Shown: piece by piece, positions 53,665 to 62,658 of the stretch | Position numbering within the stretch: the first letter of the stretch is position 1 | Layout: the number at the start of each line of letters is the position of its first letter | NCBI RefSeq assembly: GCF_001953355.1 | Contig: NZ_MPIY01000003.1 | Span: forward strand, 1 to 64,000 | Length of the DNA: 64,000 nt | From: Polynucleobacter sphagniphilus | Lineage (GTDB): Bacteria > Pseudomonadota > Gammaproteobacteria > Burkholderiales > Burkholderiaceae | Direction: 5' to 3' | The notes under the pieces: model-generated | What the model saw: only the letters and a program-made list of their open reading frames with translations | Database searches by the model: none | What the model was told of the DNA's origin: nothing | Position numbers and translations under genes: made by a program

Positions 53665-54384
53665 ATGCTCACTAGCAGTCTACTATTGGCGGTTTTCCTG
53701 GGTGCCCTCGTGAGTGGTTGGCATTGCGCCTTAATGTGCGGTGGGATTGCGGCAGCAATTGAGCGACCTATTCAGATTGCTAGGCCGCTCCAAACCCCCT
53801 CTCAACTGTTTTATCTTCAATTAATCATGCACTTAGGGCGTTTAACCACCTACGTCTTATTGGGCTCGATCGCTGCAGCGATTGGCGTGGCAGTATGGCA
53901 GCAAAATATCATTCCCCTACAGAGACCCTTATTTGCTTTCACTTCTGTCATTTTGATATTCATGGCCTATCGCTTGCTACAACAAAGACCGAGCAGATCT
54001 TTGCCGGGTAGTCGGTGGTTTAGTTCAACAGTGGCCGGTTATTGGGCTAAATATCTGGGGCATTTCGCTAGCGGTTCGTCTCGCTGGTTTAGCGGTATGT
54101 TGTGGGGTTTGGTTCCTTGCGGGCTGGTTTATAGCGTTCTGCCCTTGGCATTTTTATCTGGGGATGTATTGACTGGCGCCACTTTAATGCTAGCTTTTGG
54201 TTTGGGTACACTGCCTAACTTACTGCTCATCTCTAAATTTTCAGCGGTCTTAACTCAATTTGCTCAATATAGTTGGGTGCGTTATTTAGCGGCGAGTTTA
54301 TTGTTCGCTGCAGGCGCTTTTGGTTTATATCGAGCTTGGGTACTTCCTGTGGCTTTATTAAAAGGTGGCTTCTGTATTACTTAG
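53665..54384 (+). CDS. UreH/TauE-SafE-like membrane protein (HCxxMCGG)
   Basis: The 239-residue protein has six membrane segments and the motif GWHCALMCGGIAAA at residues about 18-31. This marks the DsbD_2/UreH-like group (often named sulfite exporter TauE/SafE family) found beside cco genes. A second Cys lies in GLVPCGLVYSVLP. The Cys/His/Met motif suggests metal (copper) or thiol handling for the oxidase, but this is inferred from position. Its end overlaps the convergent SulP gene by 27 bases. Confidence 0.8.
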   Translation: MLTSSLLLAVFLGALVSGWHCALMCGGIAAAIERPIQIARPLQTPSQLFYLQLIMHLGRLTTYVLLGSIAAAIGVAVWQQNIIPLQRPLFAFTSVILIFMAYRLLQQRPSRSLPGSRWFSSTVAGYWAKYLGHFASGSSRWFSGMLWGLVPCGLVYSVLPLAFLSGDVLTGATLMLAFGLGTLPNLLLISKFSAVLTQFAQYSWVRYLAASLLFAAGAFGLYRAWVLPVALLKGGFCIT

Positions 54385-56001
54385 GGCTGCTTCAATACCA
54401 TTTTTTAGGTTCGCAAATAAACAATTGGGCGCCAAAGACTCAATGAAGCCACTGCGCACTGATATACCATGAGGTTGATGTTCTAGGCCGCAAATAATTA
54501 GTTTGATTTGATTGGCTTTGCACAGACGGTTTAATTCAAGAATCGCCTCCATGCCTGATGAGTCAATATAGATCACATTCTTCAAATCTAGAATGAGCGC
54601 ATCACTAGGTAAATTGTCTTCAATGGTTTCTACTAATTTGACCGCACCAAAAAAGATAGCGCCATAAATTCGATATGCGTCTATTTTTCCTTGTTGATTT
54701 TCTAATTCAGGAAAATCATGGGTATTCGTACGCTCGCAGCGAGAAAGGCTAGAGATGCGGTAAATGAAAGTGACAAACGCTAACAATAGACCTACTTGAA
54801 CTGCTACTGTGAGATCAAGTATGACGGTTAAGAAAAATACGCTGAGCATAGTGAGGCGATAAGGCAGGCGAAATTGCCTGAGCTCAAAAAACTTTTTCCA
54901 TTCGCCCATATTCCAGGCTACATACATCAAGATAGCGGCAAGACAGGCGAGGGGGATTTCTTTCGCTAATGGTGCTGCTAATAACACAATGATCAACAGG
55001 GTAAGAGAGTGCACGATACCAGCGATGGGGGTGGTGGCACCACTTTGTATATTGGTGACGGTGCGTGCAATGGTGCCGGTGGCCGGCATACCGCCAAAGA
55101 AGGGGCAAATCAAGTTGGCGATGCCTTGCGCCATTAACTCTTGATTGGAGTTGTGCCGGTCATGTATGAGGCCGTCTGCAACCCTGGCACACAGCAGGGA
55201 TTCAATTGCGCCAAGTAATGCAAGAGTGAGTGCGGGTGTAATGACAAATTGTGAAGTACTCCAGTTGATCGGAATCCACTCAAAGCTTGGTAAGCCAGAT
55301 GGAATACCGCCAAAGCGACTTCCTATAGTGTCAACCGGCAAACTAAATGCGGCAGTGATGATGGTGGCAAAGATCATCGCAATGACAGTTCCTGGAATAT
55401 GCCCTAACCATCCTAAACGGCTCTGAAATACCCGCCAAATCACCAAAATAGCAAGACTGGCCAGCGCAAGTGTTAATGCAAAAGGATTTAATGTATCGGC
55501 AGCAGCATACAGGGCATGGATTGCATTAAAAAATTCAGCGGGCATCTTGGCAATTGATAAACCAAAGAACTCTTTGATCTGAGATAAACCAATTAAGAAT
55601 GCAATGCCATTAGTAAAACCAATAATCACCGCAATCGGTATAAAGCGAACCAATGTACCGAGACGAAACACACCCATCAAAAATAAAAAAATACCCGACA
55701 TGGCCGTGGCCAGCAAGAGGTTGGAGACGCCATAGCGATCGACAATGCCATAGACAATCACAATAAAGGCCCCGGCTGGGCCGCCAATTTGCACGCGACT
55801 GCCACCCAGTAGGGCAATGAATCCACCTGCAATAATGGCTGTAAAAATGCCTGCTTCAGGTTTTAGTCCGCTGGCAATCGCAAAAGCCATTGCTAGCGGA
55901 AGTGCCACTACGCCAACAGTTAAGCCAGCAAAAACATCTTTTAAAAAGAGCGCTCGATCATAGCCCTTAAAGGAGTTGACTATTTTTGGGTAAAAGAACA
56001 T
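54358..56001 (-). CDS. SulP family anion transporter with STAS domain
   Basis: This SLC26/SulP protein has about twelve to fourteen membrane segments, the motif GLTVGVVALPLAMAFAIASG, and a C-terminal STAS domain (with LDLKNVIYIDSSGMEAI). It may carry sulfate, bicarbonate or another anion. I chose ATG 56001 (547 residues); the frame is open to 56061, which would overlap the DUF2177 gene by 32 bases, and neither start has a clear ribosome site. Confidence 0.88.
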   Translation of the reverse strand: MFFYPKIVNSFKGYDRALFLKDVFAGLTVGVVALPLAMAFAIASGLKPEAGIFTAIIAGGFIALLGGSRVQIGGPAGAFIVIVYGIVDRYGVSNLLLATAMSGIFLFLMGVFRLGTLVRFIPIAVIIGFTNGIAFLIGLSQIKEFFGLSIAKMPAEFFNAIHALYAAADTLNPFALTLALASLAILVIWRVFQSRLGWLGHIPGTVIAMIFATIITAAFSLPVDTIGSRFGGIPSGLPSFEWIPINWSTSQFVITPALTLALLGAIESLLCARVADGLIHDRHNSNQELMAQGIANLICPFFGGMPATGTIARTVTNIQSGATTPIAGIVHSLTLLIIVLLAAPLAKEIPLACLAAILMYVAWNMGEWKKFFELRQFRLPYRLTMLSVFFLTVILDLTVAVQVGLLLAFVTFIYRISSLSRCERTNTHDFPELENQQGKIDAYRIYGAIFFGAVKLVETIEDNLPSDALILDLKNVIYIDSSGMEAILELNRLCKANQIKLIICGLEHQPHGISVRSGFIESLAPNCLFANLKNGIEAALSNTEATF

Positions 56002-56029
56002 GAATGACGGATTAGAAAGAGGCTCTTTA

Positions 56030-56431
56030 TTAGCCCATTCGATTACCCAGGTGATATGCAATCAGAGCTGCTAATGCAGAAACGCAACTGCCCCAAACCA
56101 TATCAATGATGGCCAGCCTGGTTGAAAAATCTCGTATCACGGCCAAGCAGGTTAAGTCGTAAGTCATGTAACAGAAGAAGCCAAACAGGGCTCCATATTG
56201 CAAGGCGGATAACCAAGACTGTTTTGAGAGGGCCGGAATGATGACAAAAATACTTGCGCCCAACGCATACAGAATATAAAAGGCGAGGCCAGCAAATAGT
56301 TTGGGCTCACCAGACATGAGGGTGCCCATGTCATCTCGATAGAGATTTTTAGCTATTCCCAAAAGCCAAATTAAATCAATGGCAACTAGGCTCACTAGGA
56401 AGGAAAAATAAACCGTAAGGTATGTCAGCAC
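56030..56431 (-). CDS. DUF2177 membrane protein
   Basis: The 133-residue protein has four membrane helices and the DUF2177 signature: AIDLIWLLGIAKNLYRDDMG, the middle GFFCYMTYDLTCLAVIRDFS, and the closing IDMVWGSCVSALAALIAY. The function of the family is unknown. It lies just upstream of the SulP gene and probably shares its transcript. Confidence 0.85.
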   Translation of the reverse strand: MLTYLTVYFSFLVSLVAIDLIWLLGIAKNLYRDDMGTLMSGEPKLFAGLAFYILYALGASIFVIIPALSKQSWLSALQYGALFGFFCYMTYDLTCLAVIRDFSTRLAIIDMVWGSCVSALAALIAYHLGNRMG

Positions 56432-56518
56432 TTTCGATTTCCTTTGCGCAATAAAGGGGACATAATTAACATTATGAGGTATGGATGTGTTTCATAGTTG
56501 AATTTACAGGAGGTTTAT

Positions 56519-56959
56519 ATGTTTAAGCATTTATTGGTACCGGTAGATGGTTCAGATGTAAGCAAAAAAGCACTCAAAAAAGTAGCTGCCTTAGCAAAAA
56601 GTGATGGCGCATTAATTACCTTGGTATATGTTTCAGATCCCACGCCTCCCTTGGTTTATTCCGATAGCACCATGGGCTACAGCATTACCCAGAAGGAGCA
56701 CTTAAGCGCTTGCGATGCTTTTGCTAAAGAGGTTTTTAAAAAGGCTAGCGCTCAATTGGGTGCCGAGATAAATGCTAAATCAGTACACATCTCGAATTCA
56801 AATTTAGCAGAAGGCATTTTGGATGGCGCCAAGAAAGCAAAAGCAGATGTGATCGTCATGGCATCCCATAAGCGTACCGGCATTACAGGATTCCTCTTGG
56901 GCAGTGAAACACATGAGGTCATCGTACACTCCAAGCTACCAGTCTTGGTTTTAGGGTAG
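56519..56959 (+). CDS. Universal stress protein, UspA family
   Basis: The start ATG 56519 (146 residues) has a near-perfect ribosome site (AGGAGG); the upstream TTG is not needed. It has the Usp fold: FKHLLVPVDGSDVSKKAL at the N-terminus, and the ATP-binding-type end HKRTGITGFLLGSETHEVIVHSKLPVLVL. Usp genes near fnr/cco clusters are often low-oxygen induced, but I found no FNR box here. A small AT-rich repeat (ATAAT-TAAC-ATTAT, 56462-56475) lies upstream. Confidence 0.92.
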   Translation: MFKHLLVPVDGSDVSKKALKKVAALAKSDGALITLVYVSDPTPPLVYSDSTMGYSITQKEHLSACDAFAKEVFKKASAQLGAEINAKSVHISNSNLAEGILDGAKKAKADVIVMASHKRTGITGFLLGSETHEVIVHSKLPVLVLG

Positions 56960-56965
56960 GGCAGA

Positions 56966-58438
56966 TTAGTTCTTAATGGGGGTGCCCAGCAGCAGAATTT
57001 CTCGTGTGAGGCCGCTACTATCTCCATCTCGCATTAACCAGAGATCGAGCTGCATGCGAGGAGAGTAAGGGTCAACATATACCCCATCTTTTCTTAATTC
57101 AAAATGTAGGTGTGGCCCAGTTGATCTTCCAGTGGTTCCAACGGAGCCGATTTCAACGCCACGCCTCACTTCATTGCCCATCTCTAGTTCTGGATTAAAA
57201 CTGCTCAGATGGGCATAGTAAGTGTGATAGCCGCCGGCATGTTCCAGAACAATCAAATTGCCATACGCACCGCTATACCCAAGGTGAACCACTTTGCCAT
57301 TTGCTACGCTAAATACAGGCGTACCAATTGGAGCGGCGTAATCAATCCCCATATGAGCACGATAGCGCTGACCAGGTGGATTACCCATTTTGGTTTTGCT
57401 TGAGGCAACAACAGTTGATTTAGTTGATTTGGATGATTTTCTACTGCCAGTTACTGGAACTTGTCCTACACCTCTAGAGATCCTTCGATAGCTTAAGGGG
57501 TTTGTCCAGAAAGAGCGTTCCAGAGCTTCACCGGTGGCGGTATAAAAACCACCTGGAATGTCGCCGCGTTCCAGCCAGTAGGCACTTGAAAATACTTCAC
57601 CATTGGATGGGTCAATAATTTCAGCCGCCCAAATTTGCGCCCAATGTTCACGATCACCAAAATCAACAATTAATCTCACAACACTGTTGGTATTTTCAAG
57701 AGAATTACTATCCTCAGGGTAAATTTGTTTTATTAAAGAATTTAGTTCCCAAACAAGTTCAACAGGTAGTTTGTCGCCCACCTTTCGAGGGTCATATAAA
57801 ACATCGCGTAAGGAGATATCTATTTCGGTGAAACGCTTTGCTTCATCTTTGAGATAGTCTTGCTCAATTAGATAGCCACCGGCAGCAAGCGGAGTAAAAG
57901 TCCAAATCTCGGTTTTGCTATCTTGGATAGGGCCATTCATGATGCTCAGAGAGTCAAAGCGATTGCGAGTGCCAAATGCCACTGCATAAGGAATGCAGTT
58001 ACCACGCATATGATCAAAAAAAGTTTTGGTTTGCTCTTTAAAAAACTCAGAAAATGGTTTGTCGGTAATGCCAACCTTAGCGGGTAAATTATCTTCAAAG
58101 AAGCTTCTAGCTAGGCAGCCGCGTTCAATTCGATAATCCAAATTCCCATCGATATCGCCCGTTAAGGAGTTGGCGCTTTTGCGCTGGAATAATTCGGGAT
58201 TGAGGCTCATGCTCATGGCTGGGGCGCGCGACGATAAGTCCTTGAGACCCATTTGCTTAGTGCTTTGACTATGGGTGCGCTTATGAACCTGTGGTTTTTT
58301 ATTATCTATCGTGGTTTGAGCCAGTGCACGATTAAAAACACCTATACCAATGAATTGAATTAGGGCAAATGTACATGCTACTAAAAGCTGTAACCCTCTT
58401 TTCTTGAGGATGAATGGATGTTGAGCTATTTTCTTCAC
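56966..58438 (-). CDS. M23 family metallopeptidase (peptidoglycan endopeptidase)
   Basis: The 490-residue protein has an N-terminal membrane/signal segment (about 14-40), a long middle region (about 85-330) with a PapE/OapA-like fold, and a C-terminal M23 domain. The M23 zinc ligands are in AHMGIDYAAP (His, Asp) and HLHFEL. The HTYYAHLS segment is also typical. It should cut peptide cross-links in peptidoglycan. It is convergent with uspA, with a six-base gap. Confidence 0.9.
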   Translation of the reverse strand: MKKIAQHPFILKKRGLQLLVACTFALIQFIGIGVFNRALAQTTIDNKKPQVHKRTHSQSTKQMGLKDLSSRAPAMSMSLNPELFQRKSANSLTGDIDGNLDYRIERGCLARSFFEDNLPAKVGITDKPFSEFFKEQTKTFFDHMRGNCIPYAVAFGTRNRFDSLSIMNGPIQDSKTEIWTFTPLAAGGYLIEQDYLKDEAKRFTEIDISLRDVLYDPRKVGDKLPVELVWELNSLIKQIYPEDSNSLENTNSVVRLIVDFGDREHWAQIWAAEIIDPSNGEVFSSAYWLERGDIPGGFYTATGEALERSFWTNPLSYRRISRGVGQVPVTGSRKSSKSTKSTVVASSKTKMGNPPGQRYRAHMGIDYAAPIGTPVFSVANGKVVHLGYSGAYGNLIVLEHAGGYHTYYAHLSSFNPELEMGNEVRRGVEIGSVGTTGRSTGPHLHFELRKDGVYVDPYSPRMQLDLWLMRDGDSSGLTREILLLGTPIKN

Positions 58439-58533
58439 GTTGCCATTATCTAATAATGTGAGCTGCCGTCCTGATATTTGTTCTGCGCCGTAATGGGGGA
58501 TATGCGGGCTGCTTAACCCTCATGCATGTGGTG

Positions 58534-59739
58534 TTAAGAGAGGTCTTTTAAATGCAGGGTGCGCAAATGAGGCGCTAGTCGATAGGTTGCCAGTACCACA
58601 AGAATAGTGATGAATCCCCCAAAAGCAATTGAGGGAACCAAGCCCATTAAGCTAGCCGCAATTCCAGACTCTAGAGCACCCAATTCATTCGATGAGCCGA
58701 TAAAGATGCCATTGATTGCGCTGACTCGCCCACGAATATGATCTGGTGTAGTTAATTGCATGATGCTGGTTCTAATAACTACCGAATACGAGTCACAACA
58801 TCCTGAAATAAAGAGGAAAAAAGCGCAAAGCCAGAGAGTGCTTGAAAAGCCAAAGGCAATGATGGCTAGCCCGAAACCTAAAACAGAAATAAAGAGTTGT
58901 TTACCAGAGTCCGATAGTGGTGGGCGGCGTGCTAAATAGATTCCAACAATGGCGGCGCCGGCAGCAGGTGCTGCACGTAAGATGCCCAGTATTTCGGGGC
59001 CACCATTGAGCACTTCCTTAACAAAAGCCGGCAGAATGGAAACCGCTCCTCCAAATAAGACTGCAAACATATCCAGCGCCATGATACTTAGAATAAGTTC
59101 ATGTTTGCGAACATAATGAAAGCCTTCTAAGAAACTCTTAACGAAGTGCGTGGTGGGGCGATCTGCTTTTTCTCTGTGAGCCTGGATAAAGCTCACCCCA
59201 TATAAGCCAATAAATCCGCAGAATGCTGCCAGCCCATAGGTCCACTGTAAGCCTGCAAACCCGATCATTAGGCCACCTAGGCCGGGTCCTGCAACCACGC
59301 AAAACTGAAAGGCTGAGGTGGAATAGGCGGTATAGCGTGATAGATGCTCCCTGGGAATAATTTGTCCAAACAGAGCATGAAAAGAGGGTCGCAATAAAGC
59401 GCGCCCGATACCAATAAAGGCAACTGCGGTATAGATTAAGGGCACTGGGTTGGTAAACCAATTTAAAGCAATTGCCACTAAAAAAAGGGCAACCCCAATA
59501 TGTACTAGGCAAGCAATTGCTGAGATTGCTTTACGGGAGTAGTGATCAACCGCATGACCGGCATAGAGGGCGAATGCGAAATAAGGAACAAGCTCCGCTA
59601 GGCCAATCAACCCAAGTGACACCACGCTATTGGTAATGTTGTAAAGATGCCAGCCTACCGCCACCATTAAAACTTGGTAACTCAGCGTTGCACCTACGCG
59701 ATAAAGCAATAGGGTTCTAAAGGCTTTGCCTGTATGCAT
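58534..59739 (-). CDS. MFS transporter (MFS_3, EntS-like)
   Basis: The 401-residue protein has about twelve membrane helices and the loop motif GHAVDHYSRKAI in the position of the MFS signature. A conserved Arg/Pro-rich stretch (GRALLRPSFHALFGQIIPRE) typical of the EntS-like group follows. It probably exports a small molecule; the substrate is unknown. It lies 20 bases downstream of the M50 protease gene. Confidence 0.85.
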   Translation of the reverse strand: MHTGKAFRTLLLYRVGATLSYQVLMVAVGWHLYNITNSVVSLGLIGLAELVPYFAFALYAGHAVDHYSRKAISAIACLVHIGVALFLVAIALNWFTNPVPLIYTAVAFIGIGRALLRPSFHALFGQIIPREHLSRYTAYSTSAFQFCVVAGPGLGGLMIGFAGLQWTYGLAAFCGFIGLYGVSFIQAHREKADRPTTHFVKSFLEGFHYVRKHELILSIMALDMFAVLFGGAVSILPAFVKEVLNGGPEILGILRAAPAAGAAIVGIYLARRPPLSDSGKQLFISVLGFGLAIIAFGFSSTLWLCAFFLFISGCCDSYSVVIRTSIMQLTTPDHIRGRVSAINGIFIGSSNELGALESGIAASLMGLVPSIAFGGFITILVVLATYRLAPHLRTLHLKDLS

Positions 59740-59759
59740 TAATGGATGTTATTTTTCAT

Positions 59760-60422
59760 TTAAAACAACATTAATAAAGGCGAAACTAGTGCGTTGATGA
59801 GCCAAAGGAAAAAATGACTTAAGGGCTCCATCCATAGGCCTCCAATGATGCCGGTAAAGGCCAGACCCATCACAATAAAAAATCCCCAGGGCTCAATTCT
59901 TCCAAGGGCGATGGATTGTCTGGCTGGTAATAGGCCGGCCAGAATGCGACCGCCATCTAAGGGTGGAATGGGGAATAAATTGAAGACCAACAGACCAATG
60001 TTCCACATCACCCCGGCTTGTGCCATCTTGGTAAAGAAAGGCTCCTGAATATCCATCAGTTTGAGTAAAACCCAAATAATCGCCCAAACGAGCGCTTGAA
60101 TAAAATTAGCCCCTGGTCCAGCCAAGGCGACCCAAATTGAATCGATTTTGGGGTTTCGTAAGCGATCAAAGCGCACTGGAACCGGTTTGGCGTAACCAAA
60201 CAAAAATGGTGAACCCGTTAAAATGAGGAGCAGAGGTAGCAAAATAGTACCAACTGGATCGATGTGCTTGGCAGGATTGAGGGTAACGCGCCCTAGTACG
60301 TAAGCAGTGTTATCCCCCAATTTGCGGGCAGCATAACCATGGGCTGCCTCGTGGATGGTGATGGCGAAAATCAAAGGAATCGCATTTATTGCGATAGCTT
60401 GGATAGAATAGTCAGTAATCAT
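59760..60422 (-). CDS. Site-2 protease family membrane metalloprotease (M50)
   Basis: ATG 60422 gives 220 residues. The longer open frame to 60533 runs antisense through another small gene and is rejected. The zinc motif HEAAH lies in the first helix (ITIHEAAHGYAARKLGD), and the third ligand is in NLFPIPPLDGGRIL. It has about six membrane helices. Short M50 proteins of this type (Rv-like or YwhC group) cut membrane substrates; the target is unknown. It is probably in an operon with the MFS gene. Confidence 0.9.
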   Translation of the reverse strand: MITDYSIQAIAINAIPLIFAITIHEAAHGYAARKLGDNTAYVLGRVTLNPAKHIDPVGTILLPLLLILTGSPFLFGYAKPVPVRFDRLRNPKIDSIWVALAGPGANFIQALVWAIIWVLLKLMDIQEPFFTKMAQAGVMWNIGLLVFNLFPIPPLDGGRILAGLLPARQSIALGRIEPWGFFIVMGLAFTGIIGGLWMEPLSHFFLWLINALVSPLLMLF

Positions 60423-60450
60423 GGCAATATGATATCCATAGGAGCAAAAA

Positions 60451-60618
60451 GTGACTGAAGATAAGAAAACTGATACAAAAACCCCGGTGCGCACTGTAGC
60501 GGCCAAGCCTCCCCTCCGCCCAGCGGCGCCCAAAGGCCCGCAAGGTGCCGGTGGACGGCCTCAGGCTGGTTTTGGGGGTGGAAAAGGCATGATGCGTAAG
60601 GCTGGCCGCGGGCGATAG
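60451..60618 (+). CDS. Small basic Gly/Pro/Ala-rich protein
   Basis: This 55-residue protein starts at GTG 60451, with AGGAG seven bases upstream. It opens with an acidic/Lys part (TEDKKTDTKTPVRT), continues through Ala/Pro/Gly-rich sequence and ends in GGGKGMMRKAGRGR. It has many Lys and Arg and no hydrophobic helix. The composition suggests a disordered, nucleic-acid-binding protein, but no family is recognised. It is divergent from the M50 gene, 28 bases away. Confidence 0.55.
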   Translation: MTEDKKTDTKTPVRTVAAKPPLRPAAPKGPQGAGGRPQAGFGGGKGMMRKAGRGR

Positions 60619-60662
60619 TGGATAATTAACCCATTGATTAATGGAATGACAGAGGATTGAAT

Positions 60663-60800
60663 ATGAATGAATGGCAACACGAGCCTAAAGAAGTAATCAA
60701 CAAAAAAATCATTACCTTGGTTGTGATGTTGGCTATTGCTACTAGTTTGGCTATCTTATTTGCATTGGTTGCGGCGCATATTGGCTACGTGTTTGGTTAA
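60663..60800 (+). CDS. Small single-helix membrane protein
   Basis: This 45-residue protein has a polar start (NEWQHEPKEVINKK) and one membrane helix (about 16-38). GAGG lies about nine bases before ATG 60663. It ends 12 bases before the dioxygenase gene and may be its operon partner. No family is recognised. Confidence 0.55.
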   Translation: MNEWQHEPKEVINKKIITLVVMLAIATSLAILFALVAAHIGYVFG

Positions 60801-60812
60801 GCTAATTAGCTG

Positions 60813-61592
60813 ATGTTGAGTCAACGCCAGCCCGCTGTCTTTGTGGGCCATGGCAGCCCAATGTATGCACTTGAACCCAACCGCTACACTGCGGCTTGGA
60901 CTACATTAGGAAAATCCCTAAAGCGCCCTGATGCGATTTTGGTAGTGTCTGCTCATTGGGTAACTCGAGGTGTTTGGGTTACCGCCATGAGTAAACCTAA
61001 AACAATTCATGATTTTGGCGGTTTTCCGCAAGCCTTGTTCGATGTTCAGTATCCTGCGCCAGGATGCCCTGCGCTGGCTGACCGAGTGCAAGAACTTTTG
61101 AATATTCCTGTCACGCTTGAAGAGAATGAGTGGGGGCTAGACCATGGTGCATGGTCTGTCCTGAAGTATCTTTATCCCCATGCTGATATACCAGTTGTGC
61201 AATTGAGTTTAGATGGATCTAAGTCGGCTAGTGAGCATTACGAGCTTGCAAAGCAACTCCGGCCACTGCGCGATGAAAATATTTTGATGCTGAGTAGCGG
61301 CAATGTTGTGCATAATTTGCGCACTATTGATTGGCATGATGATGCCAAAGTGTATCCGTGGGCCAATCAATTTAACCAATTTTTTATTTCACGCATGCAT
61401 TCCAGAGAGCACGCACCATTGGTTGCGTGGGAGGATTTTGGTGATGCCGCCCATCTTTCCATTCCAACACCGGAACACTATTGGCCAGCCTTGTATACCT
61501 TGGCTCTACAGGATGAGCATGAGCAAGCTCAGATTCTGATTGATGGGATTGAGATGAGCTCTATTGGTATGTTGAGTTTTATTGTTAAATAA
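60813..61592 (+). CDS. Class III extradiol dioxygenase (YgiD/DODA-type)
   Basis: The 259-residue protein belongs to the YgiD/4,5-DOPA dioxygenase group. Metal ligands are His residues in VFVGHGSPMYAL, VVSAHWVTRG and the late AHLSIPTPEHYWP. LDHGAWSVLKYLYP is the family signature. It should open catechol-type rings next to a hydroxyl group; the natural substrate in bacteria is unknown. Its end overlaps the convergent chromate transporter gene by eight bases. Confidence 0.9.
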   Translation: MLSQRQPAVFVGHGSPMYALEPNRYTAAWTTLGKSLKRPDAILVVSAHWVTRGVWVTAMSKPKTIHDFGGFPQALFDVQYPAPGCPALADRVQELLNIPVTLEENEWGLDHGAWSVLKYLYPHADIPVVQLSLDGSKSASEHYELAKQLRPLRDENILMLSSGNVVHNLRTIDWHDDAKVYPWANQFNQFFISRMHSREHAPLVAWEDFGDAAHLSIPTPEHYWPALYTLALQDEHEQAQILIDGIEMSSIGMLSFIVK

Positions 61593-62109
61593 AACCTAAA
61601 ACCCCCAGTAAGCCGCCAAGCGCAATGAGATAGAGTGGGTGCCAGCGAGTGAAGAGAGTGAGAGCTACCGCGAGCGCTGTTAATGCATAAGCAGCCATGC
61701 TCTGATCAATCTGTAAAGCTAGCTCCCAAGAAGAGGAAAGCACCAAACCAACTGCGAGAGAGCCAGCAGCAAATTGAATGGTTCTTTGGGCGCGTAAGTC
61801 TTGCATGTTATTGAGGTAGCGCTGCAGGAAAAAAATCATGATCGATGACGGCCAGCAGATGGCCAGGGTGGCGACTAATGCCCCCAGCAAACCGCTCACT
61901 TTCCATCCAATCAGCGCAACAATCAGGCCATTTGGCCCTGGCGCAGCCTGGGCAATAGCAAAAAAATCAGAAAAGGTTTGTACATCTATCCAGTGTTCTT
62001 GCTCTACTGTAATCTTTAACAGAACTGGGAGTAGGGCATTAATTCCTCCAAAAGCTACAAGAGAGAATGCAGACAGTTTTAGGAAAAGACTAATTAGTGG
62101 ACTAATCAT
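61585..62109 (-). CDS. Chromate transporter, half-size subunit (second locus, downstream gene)
   Basis: This 174-residue short-chain CHR protein has FSLVAFGGINALLPVL and AQAAPGPNGLIVALIGW, with the PGPN motif. It is the pair partner of the gene at 62102, whose end it overlaps by eight bases. The first CHR pair (8.9-10.1 kb) is only distantly similar, so the two loci are not a recent duplication. Confidence 0.88.
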   Translation of the reverse strand: MISPLISLFLKLSAFSLVAFGGINALLPVLLKITVEQEHWIDVQTFSDFFAIAQAAPGPNGLIVALIGWKVSGLLGALVATLAICWPSSIMIFFLQRYLNNMQDLRAQRTIQFAAGSLAVGLVLSSSWELALQIDQSMAAYALTALAVALTLFTRWHPLYLIALGGLLGVLGFI

Positions 62110-62653
62110 GCTTTGTTTTCCGCCATGCGATTAATAGTGCAAATGGGGCGGTAATCAGAACTACCCAACCCAGTGCTAAATGAAAGTAGATCGCAATAAT
62201 CATGGTTAGGGCTACGGCCACGAGCATTGGTGGATAACGAAATTCAGTGCGAAGCATCTTCAGGCCGGTGCTGGCAATGAGCCCCACTCCTACTGCAGAA
62301 ATGCCGCGCAGCAAGCCTTGGACTGCAGGCATAAAGCTGTAGCTCTCATACAGCATGCCCAGAAGAACTACGATGATGATGGGTGCGAACATCAGGCCAG
62401 TCACCGCTGCAACAGCACCACGCACACCCGCAAATTTACTGCCAACACAAACCGCTAAATTCATAATATTCGGGCCGGGCGCAATTTGACAGATGCCCAG
62501 CATCGCACTGAACTCTTCAGGGCTAAGCCATTTTTCTTTTTCTACGATAGTGCGCCTTGCCCAGGGTAAGACGCCCCCAAACCCAGAAAGGCCAATTCTA
62601 CAAAATCCAGTAAAGAGTTCGGAGGGGCTCAGTTTTTTTTGATGGCTATCCAT
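62102..62653 (-). CDS. Chromate transporter, half-size subunit (second locus, upstream gene)
   Basis: The 183-residue short-chain CHR protein has the family start GFCRIGLSGFGGVLPWARR and ICQIAPGPNIMNLAVCVG (PGPN). The pair forms an inner-membrane anion transporter. It lies five bases downstream of the 2-hydroxyacid dehydrogenase gene and is likely co-transcribed with it. Confidence 0.88.
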   Translation of the reverse strand: MDSHQKKLSPSELFTGFCRIGLSGFGGVLPWARRTIVEKEKWLSPEEFSAMLGICQIAPGPNIMNLAVCVGSKFAGVRGAVAAVTGLMFAPIIIVVLLGMLYESYSFMPAVQGLLRGISAVGVGLIASTGLKMLRTEFRYPPMLVAVALTMIIAIYFHLALGWVVLITAPFALLIAWRKTKHD

Positions 62654-62658
62654 GCTAA

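Noticed and set aside
56432..56518. FNR site before the UspA gene
   Set aside because: Expected from the neighbourhood, but no TTGAT-N4-ATCAA or near match is present.
60423..60533. 37-codon extension of the M50 protease
   Set aside because: It overlaps the divergent small gene antisense, and the family start MITDYSIQAI fits ATG 60422.
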